DNA from: Spirochaetia bacterium
GTDB taxonomy: Bacteria > Spirochaetota > Spirochaetia > DTKZ01
DNA: 17,821 nt
NCBI GenBank assembly: GCA_031270615.1
Contig: JAISXE010000210.1
Coordinates: 1 to 17,821, forward strand
Reading direction: 5' to 3'
The position numbers and the translations under genes were made by a program. The notes under the pieces are model-generated. The model did not search any database and was not told the DNA's origin. It worked only from the letters and a program-made list of their open reading frames with translations. Shown in pieces: positions 5,939 to 12,318 of the stretch (positions are counted from its first letter, which is position 1; every line of letters begins with the position of its first letter).

Positions 5939-6093
5939 GCCGCGGCCGGCGGTGACAAAGACGCGCATTTGCCTTGCAAATGCAGTGCTGGCATACCCCG
6001 CGATTTTGCCTGGGCAAAATCGCGTCCGCCTGTGTGTGGGCGGGAATCGCCTTTGGCGATTCCCGCGTTTGTTGGTTCTGAGCCGCGGCCGGC
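5939..6093. repeat. Three-hairpin block flanked by 12-bp direct repeats
   Basis: GCCGCGGCCGGC occurs at 5939-5950 and again at 6082-6093. Between them lie three near-perfect hairpins: 8-bp stem, loop CTT (5965-5983); 12-bp stem, loop TG (5999-6024); 12-bp stem, loop TTT (6040-6066). Linkers are about 15 bases. This block lacks the GCGGAAA cores of the modular repeat but has the same palindrome-linker style. The direct repeats could be a target-site duplication or chance in GC-rich DNA. Confidence 0.65.
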
Positions 6094-6197
6094 AAGCCGT
6101 CCGTCCGCCTTGTCCGCGCGGCCCGTGCCAAAACCCTTTCCCCGCCCCGCCGCCCGCACCTTGCGCAACGCTTTTTTTATGTATACCATGCCTGGCT

Positions 6198-7082
6198 ATG
6201 GCACTGGCGGCGCGGGTGCTTTCTCCCGCGAAAGTGAACCTTCATCTGGAAGTCTACCCCAGGCGGGAAGACGGGTTTCATCCCCTCCTTTCGGTTTTTC
6301 AGATGGTCTCGCTGTGCGACGAGATCCGGGTCCGCCTTTTGAAAAAAAACGATGCGTGCGACATTGCCGGGGACTTCGGCTTTCCCCCGGAGCATAACAT
6401 CATCGGGAAATGCTGCCGGATCTTCCGGGAGGAAACGGGGCTGCGGGCCGGGCTTTCCTTTCGGGTGCGCAAGCGCATCCCCCAGGGCGCGGGCCTGGGC
6501 GGGGGATCCTCCAACGGCGCGGCCGCGCTGCGGGCGCTGAACGCCATGTTCGCCGCGGGCTTTTCGGACGGGCGGCTTGCCGCGATGGGGGCGCGGGCCG
6601 GAAGCGACATCCCCTTTTTCTGTACGGCCCCCGCGGCCCTCGTGGAGGGCCGCGGGGAGCTTGTGCGGCCCCTCGCGGCGCGGGAGGATTTCTTCCTTGT
6701 CCTGGTTGTCCCCCCGCTGCACATCGGCACCGCGGCCGCCTACGGCTGGCTGGACGCCGAAGGCGCGGCGGCTTCCCCTTCCGGGGGGCGGGCAAAGGAG
6801 ATACGCCTGATGTACGAGGAAGGCAGCCCCGGGGACTGGCGCTTCTCCAACTCGTTTTACCCTGTCCTGCAAAAACGGCAGGCGGTCTTCGCGGACATCC
6901 GCCAAAGCCTTCTTGGGGCGGGCGCGCTCCACGCCGACGTGTCGGGAAGCGGGGCGGCCATGTTCGGGATCTTCCAGGCGAAGGGCGAGGCCCGCAAGGC
7001 GGGGAAAATCCTGAAGATGAAATATCCTGTGGTAAAATTGCTTTTTCCCCTTGCGGGAATGCCGGAGATTATACTACAATAA
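6198..7082 (+). CDS. ispE: 4-diphosphocytidyl-2-C-methyl-D-erythritol kinase
   Basis: A 294-residue GHMP kinase of the non-mevalonate isoprenoid pathway, which phosphorylates CDP-methylerythritol. Lys12 in SPAKVNLHLEV and Asp137 in AGSDIPFF correspond to the two catalytic residues. The ATP loop PQGAGLGGGSSN spans 95-106, with Asn106 where most IspE proteins have Asp. The C-terminal VSGSGAAMFGIF motif is present. ATG 6198 gives the usual distance to SPAK; the longer frame back to 5952 reads through palindromic repeats and is not credible. No Shine-Dalgarno sequence is visible, and a TATACC at 6182-6187 would put the transcript start only a few bases from the ATG. Confidence 0.93.
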   Translation: MALAARVLSPAKVNLHLEVYPRREDGFHPLLSVFQMVSLCDEIRVRLLKKNDACDIAGDFGFPPEHNIIGKCCRIFREETGLRAGLSFRVRKRIPQGAGLGGGSSNGAAALRALNAMFAAGFSDGRLAAMGARAGSDIPFFCTAPAALVEGRGELVRPLAAREDFFLVLVVPPLHIGTAAAYGWLDAEGAAASPSGGRAKEIRLMYEEGSPGDWRFSNSFYPVLQKRQAVFADIRQSLLGAGALHADVSGSGAAMFGIFQAKGEARKAGKILKMKYPVVKLLFPLAGMPEIILQ

Positions 7083-7102
7083 AGGGGGTAGCACTAAAAA
7101 AC

Positions 7103-7108
7103 AAGGAG
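7103..7108 (+). promoter_or_regulatory. Strong ribosome-binding site of spoVG
   Basis: AAGGAG, six bases before ATG 7115. It fixes the spoVG start, since the open frame itself extends far upstream inside ispE in another phase. Confidence 0.8.
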
Positions 7109-7114
7109 AGGTCA

Positions 7115-7405
7115 ATGCAAATCACAGACATCCGGATCCGGAAAGTAAGTTCCGAAGGGAAATTAAAGGCTTATGTTACAGTGACCTTTGACAATTGTTT
7201 CGTTGTCCATAACGTAAAAGTTATTGAAGGCAAAACAGGCGTCTTTATCGCAATGCCGAGCAGGAAGACGAAAACCGGGGATTACAAGGATGTTGCCCAC
7301 CCCATCAATTCCGATTTCCGCAGCGAGTTGCAGCAGAGGATTCTGAGCGCCTATGAAACAATGGGGGATGACACGGAAACTACCGATGTGGAGCCGGATG
7401 ACTAG
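7115..7405 (+). CDS. spoVG: SpoVG family nucleic-acid-binding regulator
   Basis: A 96-residue protein with the full SpoVG pattern: MQITDIRIRKVSSEGKLKAY, VTFDNCFVVHNVKVIEG, FIAMPSRKTKTGDYKDVAHPI and SDFRSELQQRILSAYE. Family members bind DNA and RNA and modulate gene expression in many non-sporulating bacteria, including spirochaetes. It starts 32 bases after ispE with a strong AAGGAG site and is probably co-transcribed with it. The acidic C-terminal tail (DDTETTDVEPDD) is common in the family. Its base composition is noticeably less GC-rich than its neighbours, as often for highly expressed small genes. Confidence 0.95.
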   Translation: MQITDIRIRKVSSEGKLKAYVTVTFDNCFVVHNVKVIEGKTGVFIAMPSRKTKTGDYKDVAHPINSDFRSELQQRILSAYETMGDDTETTDVEPDD

Positions 7406-7460
7406 GCGGACCCGCAAATCCCAAAGGGCCTGAATATTTTAATTTTCTCGAAACCGTAAT

Positions 7461-7533
7461 TGGGACGTCGGCAAGCGGTTAAGCCACCGGGTTTTGATCC
7501 CGACATTCGCAGGTTCGAATCCTGCCGTCCCAG
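7461..7533 (+). tRNA. tRNA-Gln (anticodon TTG)
   Basis: A 73-base cloverleaf. The acceptor stem is TGGGACG (7461-7467) with CGTCCCA (7526-7532) and discriminator G7533. The D stem is GGC/GCC (7470-7472, 7483-7485). The anticodon loop TTTTGAT has TTG at 7494-7496. The T stem-loop is GCAGG-TTCGAAT-CCTGC (7509-7525). The 3' CCA is not encoded (AGA... context), so it must be added enzymatically. The outermost anticodon-stem pair is C7487-A7503, a mismatch where most bacterial tRNA-Gln have C-G. It lies 55 bases after spoVG and may share its transcript. Confidence 0.95.
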
Positions 7534-7606
7534 ATAGACGCTGGAAAAACCGAAGAAAAACCACTGTCAACAAGTTAAGGTCCGCAATCAGCCCGTGGGG
7601 CGCAAA

Positions 7607-7732
7607 GGATTGCAGCGGAAATCCCGCAAGCCCCGCAGGGGCTGAGGAATTGCAGCGGAAAGCCTGGTTTTTTGCGGCATGCCCGCAAAAAATGCGCAAA
7701 TATGGTTTGAAAAAAACACATGCTTTCGCCCC
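7607..7732 (+). repeat. Modular hairpin repeat, copy 3
   Basis: Core A GGATTGCAGCGGAAATCC (7607-7624); a 6-bp hairpin with loop GCA (7629-7643); core B AATTGCAGCGGAAAGCCTGG (7648-7667); a hairpin with 10-bp arms TTTTTTGCGG and CCGCAAAAAA (7668-7692); then a tail TGCGCAAATAT... with CATGCT at 7719-7724. The module order equals copies 1 and 2, but the first hairpin is missing. Cores here have C where the others have A or G (TTGCAGC). It lies between tRNA-Gln and the rplY promoter, oriented toward rplY. Confidence 0.8.
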
Positions 7733-7762
7733 GGAGGTATGGAACAGATTTGTTTTTCATGC

Positions 7763-7768
7763 TATAGT
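7763..7768 (+). promoter_or_regulatory. Extended -10 promoter element for rplY
   Basis: TGCTATAGT gives an extended -10 (TG-n-TATAGT, hexamer 7763-7768), 30 bases before the rplY start. The -35 is poor (TGGAAC at 7740-7745 with 17-base spacing). The TGCTATA string is shared with the rplU promoter, so the two ribosomal-protein operons may be read similarly. Confidence 0.5.
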
Positions 7769-7797
7769 AGGCGGGTATTTCATTAAGGAGAGGTAAA

Positions 7798-8463
7798 GTG
7801 GAACAGAAAACATTGGGCGCCGCCAAACGGACCGTGTTCAAAAAGGGCGCGAACCATCTTTTGCGCCGGCAGGGAAAGATCCCCGCCGTCGTGTACGGCA
7901 ACCTTGAGGCGACTCCCGTCGCTATTGACGAAAAGGAATTTGCCGCGAAATTCCGCACCGTGTCGGAAAACATGATTATTGACTTGCAGATAGACGGGGT
8001 TTCCCATGATGTCCTGGTGAAGGACTACCAGGAGGACCTCAGGCTGGGAAAAATCCTGCACATTGACTTTTATGCCATCGACCGGGACAAACTGCTGCGT
8101 TCCCGCGTTCCCGTGCGGCTTTCCGGTTCCGCGAAGGGCGCCCGAGACGGGGGCATCGTGGAGCTTCATGTGCATGAGCTTGAGGTTGAGTGCAAGCCCC
8201 GCGATTTGCCGGAGGAGTTTGTTATTGACATTACCCCGCTTGAATCCGGCCACGGCGTCCATGTGCGCGACGTGCCCGTTCCCGAGGGGGTAAAGGTCCT
8301 TAACAGTCCCGACCTGGCCATCGTCAGCATAACCCACGCGAAGGTCGAGGCCACGCCCGCCCCGGAAGCGGAGGCAGCAGCCGAGGCCGCCGCCACTGCC
8401 CCTGGTGGGGCGCCCGCGGCACCTGGCGCCGCCCCTGCCGCCCCGGGCAAGAAGGAAGGCTGA
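7798..8463 (+). CDS. rplY: 50S ribosomal protein L25, long (CTC) form
   Basis: A 221-residue L25/TL5/CTC protein, which binds 5S rRNA at the central protuberance. The N-terminal L25 domain (about 1-95: AAKRTVFKKGANHLLRRQGKIPAVVYG, then LVKDYQEDLRLGKILHIDFYAI) is followed by the C-terminal beta domain (about 96-185: VPVRLSGSAKGARDGGIVE, ITPLESGHGVHVRDV). The last 35 or so residues are an Ala/Pro/Glu tail ending GKKEG. GTG 7798 follows AAGGAG (7785-7790) with 7-base spacing. It leads an operon with pth, an association seen in many bacteria. Confidence 0.95.
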   Translation: MEQKTLGAAKRTVFKKGANHLLRRQGKIPAVVYGNLEATPVAIDEKEFAAKFRTVSENMIIDLQIDGVSHDVLVKDYQEDLRLGKILHIDFYAIDRDKLLRSRVPVRLSGSAKGARDGGIVELHVHELEVECKPRDLPEEFVIDITPLESGHGVHVRDVPVPEGVKVLNSPDLAIVSITHAKVEATPAPEAEAAAEAAATAPGGAPAAPGAAPAAPGKKEG

Positions 8464-8465
8464 TT

Positions 8466-9035
8466 CTGACCATCCTTGCCCTCGGACTGGGGAATCCGGG
8501 GGAGCGCTACCGGATGACGCGGCATAACGCCGGTTTCATGGCGGTTGACGCGCTGTGCGCGGCGGCTGCCATTCCTTTGAAAAAACCCTGGCTGCGGGCG
8601 TTTTGCCTGGGCGAGGGCGTCTACGGGGGACAACGCGTCTGCGCGGCAAAGCCGCTCACGTTTATGAACGGTTCGGGTTCGGTCGTGCCGCGCATCCTTT
8701 CCCGGTTTTCCCTTTCGCCGGAAAACCTTTTGGTAATCTGCGATACGATGGACCTTCCTCCTGGGGCTTTGCGGCTCAAGACGCGGGGTTCTTCCGCGGG
8801 GCAGAAGGGCCTGAAGTCCATTATATCCGTTTTGGGGACGGAGGCCTTTATGCGTATCTACATAGGCGTGGGCCGGCCCGCGCCGGGAACGGAGGCGGTT
8901 TCCCACGTCCTGGGGGTGCCGGAGGGCAGGGACGCGGCGGATATCGCCGATGCCGCGCGGAGGGCCGCCCAGGCCGTTCTGCGGCTGCTGGCATGCCCGC
9001 CCGAGGGTGTCATGAATGAAATCAATACACGTTGA
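8466..9035 (+). CDS. pth: Peptidyl-tRNA hydrolase with apparent non-AUG start
   Basis: Pth releases tRNA from prematurely dropped peptidyl-tRNA. The family N terminus is visible as TILALGLGNPGERYRMTRHNAGFMAVDAL, including the conserved Asn of GNPG and the catalytic His of RHNAG. The first ATG in frame (8514) lies after GNPGERY and would delete part of the active-site region. No ATG, GTG or TTG occurs upstream in frame. CTG 8466, 6 bases after GGAAGG (8454-8459), aligns within one residue of E. coli Met1 (189 residues). ATT 8463 is the other candidate. The start is inferred. The 3' end overlaps tilS by 20 bases. Confidence 0.88.
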   Translation: MTILALGLGNPGERYRMTRHNAGFMAVDALCAAAAIPLKKPWLRAFCLGEGVYGGQRVCAAKPLTFMNGSGSVVPRILSRFSLSPENLLVICDTMDLPPGALRLKTRGSSAGQKGLKSIISVLGTEAFMRIYIGVGRPAPGTEAVSHVLGVPEGRDAADIADAARRAAQAVLRLLACPPEGVMNEINTR

Positions 9036-10428
9036 GCTGAGGCGTTTTTTTTGCCGCCTGCCTTCCGCGCGGGGAGAGAGAATCCTTGTGGCGGTTTCGG
9101 GCGGCCCGGACAGTACGGCCCTTGCCCTGGGCCTGGCGGATCTGCGCGGGGAGCTGGGCATCGGCCTGGCGCTGGCGCACTATGACCACGGGCTGCGCTC
9201 CGCGCGCGAGGCGCGGGAGGAGCGGGACTTTGTCCTTTCCCTTGGGGAGGGCCTTGGCCTGCCGGTCGAGACCGGGGGCGCGGGCGGGGGGGTTCTGCGG
9301 GAAACCGCCGCGCGGGAAAAAAAAAGCCTTGAGGCCCTTGCCCGCGAGCGGCGCTACGCGTTTCTTCACGGCGCGGCAGGGCGTCTTTCCTGCGGCCTTA
9401 TCGCCCTGGGCCATACCCGGGGGGACAGAATCGAAACCCAGATTTTCCGCTTTTTCCAGGGTTCCTCGCCGAAGTCCCTGGGCGGTATTCCCGCGAAAAG
9501 GGGCCGGGTGCTGCGCCCCCTCATCAACCTCGGCAAGGGCGACATCCTTGCCTTTCTTGAAGAGCGGGGCCAGGGCTTCTGCACGGACGCCTCGAACCAG
9601 GACACGGTTTTCCTTCGCAACCACCTGCGCCGCGCCCTGCTCCCCGCCGTGGAAAAGGTTTTTCCCGGTTACGCGAAAGCCCTGGACGCTTTGGCGGAAA
9701 AATCCCGCCTCTATGGGGATTTCGTGGAAAGCGTCCTTGCGGAGAAAAATCCCTGGAAGCCTTCCGGCGGCGGCTGGGAATGCCCGTTTGAGGAATTCCT
9801 GGGCCTCCACCCCCTGCTCAGAATCGAGTCGGTGTACGGCCTTTTTGCCGGGGGGTTTATGCCGGGGGGGGAGAAGAGGATCCCCTATTCCTTTCTGCGG
9901 CCCCTCGCGGGGCTTGGGCGGGAAAAGGCCGGGGGTACCGTCCTGCGGGGCCGGGGGCTTGTCTTTCGGCTGCGAAAAGGCCGCATGATTGTTGAAAAGG
10001 ATATTGTATTAAATCGAAAAAAAGGTTACTTTTATCATATAAATGGAAATCTGGATTTCTGTATTGCGGGACGGCTGCGCGTGCAGGCGGAGGAAGCGGC
10101 TTTTTCCGCCGACTCGGAGGGGGGGGACGATGTTTTTCCCCTTGTCGGGGGCGATGGCCTTTTTCTGCGTTCACGGCGGCCAGGCGATGCCATCGCCCTT
10201 CCGGGCGGCCGGAAAACGCTGAATAGGCTGTTTGCCTCCTGGAAACTGGAGGAAGACACGCGGGATATGGTTCCCCTTGTGCAGAAAAACGGGAAGATTT
10301 TGGCCGTGCTGGCCGCTCCCTTCGGAGGAAAAACTCTACGCCTGCCTGATACAGAAAGCGGGAATAAAGAAAAATCCTTCCGCATCCGGATCCACAAAAT
10401 TGGAGAGGAACGTGAACAGACCAAATAA
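9016..10428 (+). CDS. tilS: tRNA(Ile)-lysidine synthase
   Basis: A 470-residue N-type ATP pyrophosphatase that converts C34 of the tRNA-Ile(CAU) precursor to lysidine, switching its reading to AUA. The PP-loop SGGPDS is at residues 28-33. HYDHGLR and GHTRGDRIET (from 132) follow; the latter usually reads GHxxDDxxET, so one Asp is Gly136 here. RPLINLGKGDILAFLEE and CTDASNQDTVFLRNHLR complete the catalytic domain. A C-terminal substrate-binding region (FLRSRRPGDAI...TLNRLFASWKL) ends the protein. ATG 9016 follows GAGGG (9003-9007). A markedly AT-rich patch (9985-10060) lies in the linker before the C-terminal domain. It overlaps ftsH by 17 bases. Confidence 0.93.
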   Translation: MKSIHVELRRFFCRLPSARGERILVAVSGGPDSTALALGLADLRGELGIGLALAHYDHGLRSAREAREERDFVLSLGEGLGLPVETGGAGGGVLRETAAREKKSLEALARERRYAFLHGAAGRLSCGLIALGHTRGDRIETQIFRFFQGSSPKSLGGIPAKRGRVLRPLINLGKGDILAFLEERGQGFCTDASNQDTVFLRNHLRRALLPAVEKVFPGYAKALDALAEKSRLYGDFVESVLAEKNPWKPSGGGWECPFEEFLGLHPLLRIESVYGLFAGGFMPGGEKRIPYSFLRPLAGLGREKAGGTVLRGRGLVFRLRKGRMIVEKDIVLNRKKGYFYHINGNLDFCIAGRLRVQAEEAAFSADSEGGDDVFPLVGGDGLFLRSRRPGDAIALPGGRKTLNRLFASWKLEEDTRDMVPLVQKNGKILAVLAAPFGGKTLRLPDTESGNKEKSFRIRIHKIGEEREQTK

Positions 10429-12301
10429 TCCGAATGACCCGAAAAATCCCGATCCGCGATTTAACCTCGGGAACAACCGCTTTGCCTTGATTTTCCTTGT
10501 TGTCCTGATGACGATGTTCATCGTTTTTTTCTTTTTCAGCGACAAGACCGCGGAAAACGAGATCGCCTATTCCGAGTTCCTGGCGCATGTTGACAACGGC
10601 AATGTGCGGGACGTGAAAATCGTCGACAAGTACGAAATCCAGGGTCGGATAAGCAGCCGCAGCGGGGATATCCTCTTCAAAACGAATATCCCCTACTATG
10701 ACGGGGAGCTTATCCCAAAACTCCGGGAAAAAAATGTCCTTATCTCCGGCGGCGTGAAGGCCGTTTCGCCCATGCGGATCGTTATCGAGCTCATTCCCTG
10801 GTTCGTCGGTTTCTTTATTATCTGGTTCATGTTCCGCCAGCTTCAGGGCGGGGGGAACAAGGCTTTTTCCTTCGGGAGGAGCCGCGCGAAGCGTTACACG
10901 GGCGACGGCAAGAAGACGACCTTTTCCGATGTCGCCGGCCAGAAGGAGGCGAAGTACGAGCTTGAGGAAGTCGTGGAGTTCCTGAAAAATTCGGAGAAAT
11001 TCACCAAGATGGGCGCGAAGATTCCCAAGGGCGTGCTTCTCGTGGGCATGCCGGGAACGGGAAAAACCCTGCTTGCCAAGGCCTGCGCCGGCGAGGCGAA
11101 TGTCCCTTTTTTCCACATGTCCGGCTCTGATTTTGTCGAGATGTTCGTGGGCGTGGGCGCGAGCCGGGTGCGCGACCTTTTCGAGCAGGGCAGGCGGAAC
11201 GCCCCCTGCATCCTTTTTATTGACGAGCTTGACGCGGTTGGCCGCACGCGGGGGGCGGGCTACGGCGGGGGCCACGACGAGCGGGAGCAGACCCTGAACC
11301 AGATGCTGGTGGAGATGGACGGTTTTGACACCAAGGACGCGGTTATCATCCTGGCGGCCACGAACAGGCCGGATGTCCTTGATCCCGCGCTGCTTCGCCC
11401 GGGCCGTTTCGACCGGCAGGTCGTGGTCGATATGCCCGACATCCAGGAGCGCGAGGCGATTCTGAAGATCCACTGCTCCCGCATACCCCTGAACCCCGCG
11501 GTGGATGTGACGCGCCTTGCGCGCGCCACGCCGGGCACCTCGGGCGCGGACCTCGCGAACCTGGTCAACGAGGCGGCCCTGTTCGCGGCGCGCAAAAGCA
11601 AGGCCTCCGTTGACATGGAGGATTTCGAGGAGGCGCGGGACAAGATTCTTCTGGGCGTCGCCCGCAAGTCGCGGGTCATCCTGCCCAAGGAAAAGAAGAT
11701 GACGGCCATCCACGAGTCGGGCCACTCGCTTCTGCACTACTACCTGCCGAACTCCGATCCCCTGCACAAGGTGACGATCATTCCCCACGGCCGCGCCCTG
11801 GGGCTTTCCATGTCGCTGCCGGAGAACGACGCCTATTCGCGCTCGAAGGGCTGGCTGGAGGATTATATCCGCGTTCTTCTGGGCGGCTATGTCGCGGAAA
11901 AAATCGTCTACAACGAGACGACCACGGGAACCAAAAACGACATTGAGCGGGCCACGGAAACGGCGCGCAAGATGGTCTGCGAATGGGGAATGAGTTCCGC
12001 CATAGGGCCGATTGCTTTCGGCCAGGAGGACGAGCCCATCTTCCTCGGCAAGGAAATCGCCCGGCACCGGGACTACTCCGAAGATACCGCCCAGGCCATA
12101 GACGCCGCCGTCCACAAGATCATCGATACGGCCCTTGCCGACGTGGAGAAGCTTCTTACCGACCACCGGGACCAGCTTGAGCGTCTTGCCGACACCCTGG
12201 TGGAACGGGAAACCCTTGACGATGATGAGATACGGGCGCTTTTGGGATTTCCGCCACGGCAGAAAAACGAGGCTGCCCCGGCGGAAGGCGGAAGCGCCTA
12301 G
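10412..12301 (+). CDS. ftsH: ATP-dependent zinc metalloprotease FtsH
   Basis: A 629-residue membrane AAA+ protease that degrades misfolded membrane and short-lived proteins. There are two transmembrane segments (about 24-43 and 128-146) flanking a periplasmic domain. The AAA domain has Walker A GMPGTGKT at 212-219, Walker B FIDELDA with Asp271-Glu272, and the second region of homology ATNRPDVLDPALLRPGRFDR. The zinc motif is HESGH at 434-438 (commonly HEAGH), with Asp510 in TKNDIE as the likely third ligand. GTG 10412 follows GGAGAGGA; the longer frame from 10232 is tilS in another phase. The C-terminal tail is short and Ala/Glu-rich. Confidence 0.97.
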   Translation: MNRPNNPNDPKNPDPRFNLGNNRFALIFLVVLMTMFIVFFFFSDKTAENEIAYSEFLAHVDNGNVRDVKIVDKYEIQGRISSRSGDILFKTNIPYYDGELIPKLREKNVLISGGVKAVSPMRIVIELIPWFVGFFIIWFMFRQLQGGGNKAFSFGRSRAKRYTGDGKKTTFSDVAGQKEAKYELEEVVEFLKNSEKFTKMGAKIPKGVLLVGMPGTGKTLLAKACAGEANVPFFHMSGSDFVEMFVGVGASRVRDLFEQGRRNAPCILFIDELDAVGRTRGAGYGGGHDEREQTLNQMLVEMDGFDTKDAVIILAATNRPDVLDPALLRPGRFDRQVVVDMPDIQEREAILKIHCSRIPLNPAVDVTRLARATPGTSGADLANLVNEAALFAARKSKASVDMEDFEEARDKILLGVARKSRVILPKEKKMTAIHESGHSLLHYYLPNSDPLHKVTIIPHGRALGLSMSLPENDAYSRSKGWLEDYIRVLLGGYVAEKIVYNETTTGTKNDIERATETARKMVCEWGMSSAIGPIAFGQEDEPIFLGKEIARHRDYSEDTAQAIDAAVHKIIDTALADVEKLLTDHRDQLERLADTLVERETLDDDEIRALLGFPPRQKNEAAPAEGGSA

Positions 12302-12318
12302 GCATACGGGGGCCTGTC

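Larger units (their letters stand above)
5520..6197. other. Palindrome-rich gene-free region between the acidic gene and ispE
   Basis: These 678 bases contain no believable gene. They hold the acidic gene's ribosome site and promoter (5520-5603), modular repeat copy 2 on the minus strand (about 5647-5803), a 13-bp inverted repeat (5805-5817 with 5885-5897), a block of three hairpins between 12-bp direct repeats (5939-6093) and an AT-rich patch before ispE (6171-6190). Open frames crossing the area (for example 5918-6397 plus and 5577-6131 minus) are composed of palindrome arms and are rejected. Confidence 0.75.

Noticed and set aside
5640..6093. Possible CRISPR array
   Set aside because: Repeated units are not identical or evenly spaced, and the variable parts are self-complementary palindromes, unlike spacers.
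5952..6197. N-terminal extension of ispE
   Set aside because: The extra 82 codons read through repeats; ATG 6198 gives the normal family start relative to SPAK.
5918..6397. Open frames across the palindrome-rich region (also 5577-6131 minus and 5597-5930 plus)
   Set aside because: They are made of hairpin arms, differ in every frame, lack ribosome sites, and the first runs out of frame into ispE.
7406..7460. Terminator after spoVG
   Set aside because: Only a 3-bp CCC-AAA-GGG pairing precedes the T-rich stretch, too weak to call.
10232..10411. N-terminal extension of ftsH
   Set aside because: It lies inside tilS in another phase; GTG 10412 has a good ribosome site and gives the normal FtsH N terminus.
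9857..12166. 769-codon minus-strand open frame opposite tilS and ftsH
   Set aside because: It is antisense to clear, motif-rich genes and arises from GC-biased third positions. No domain is recognisable.
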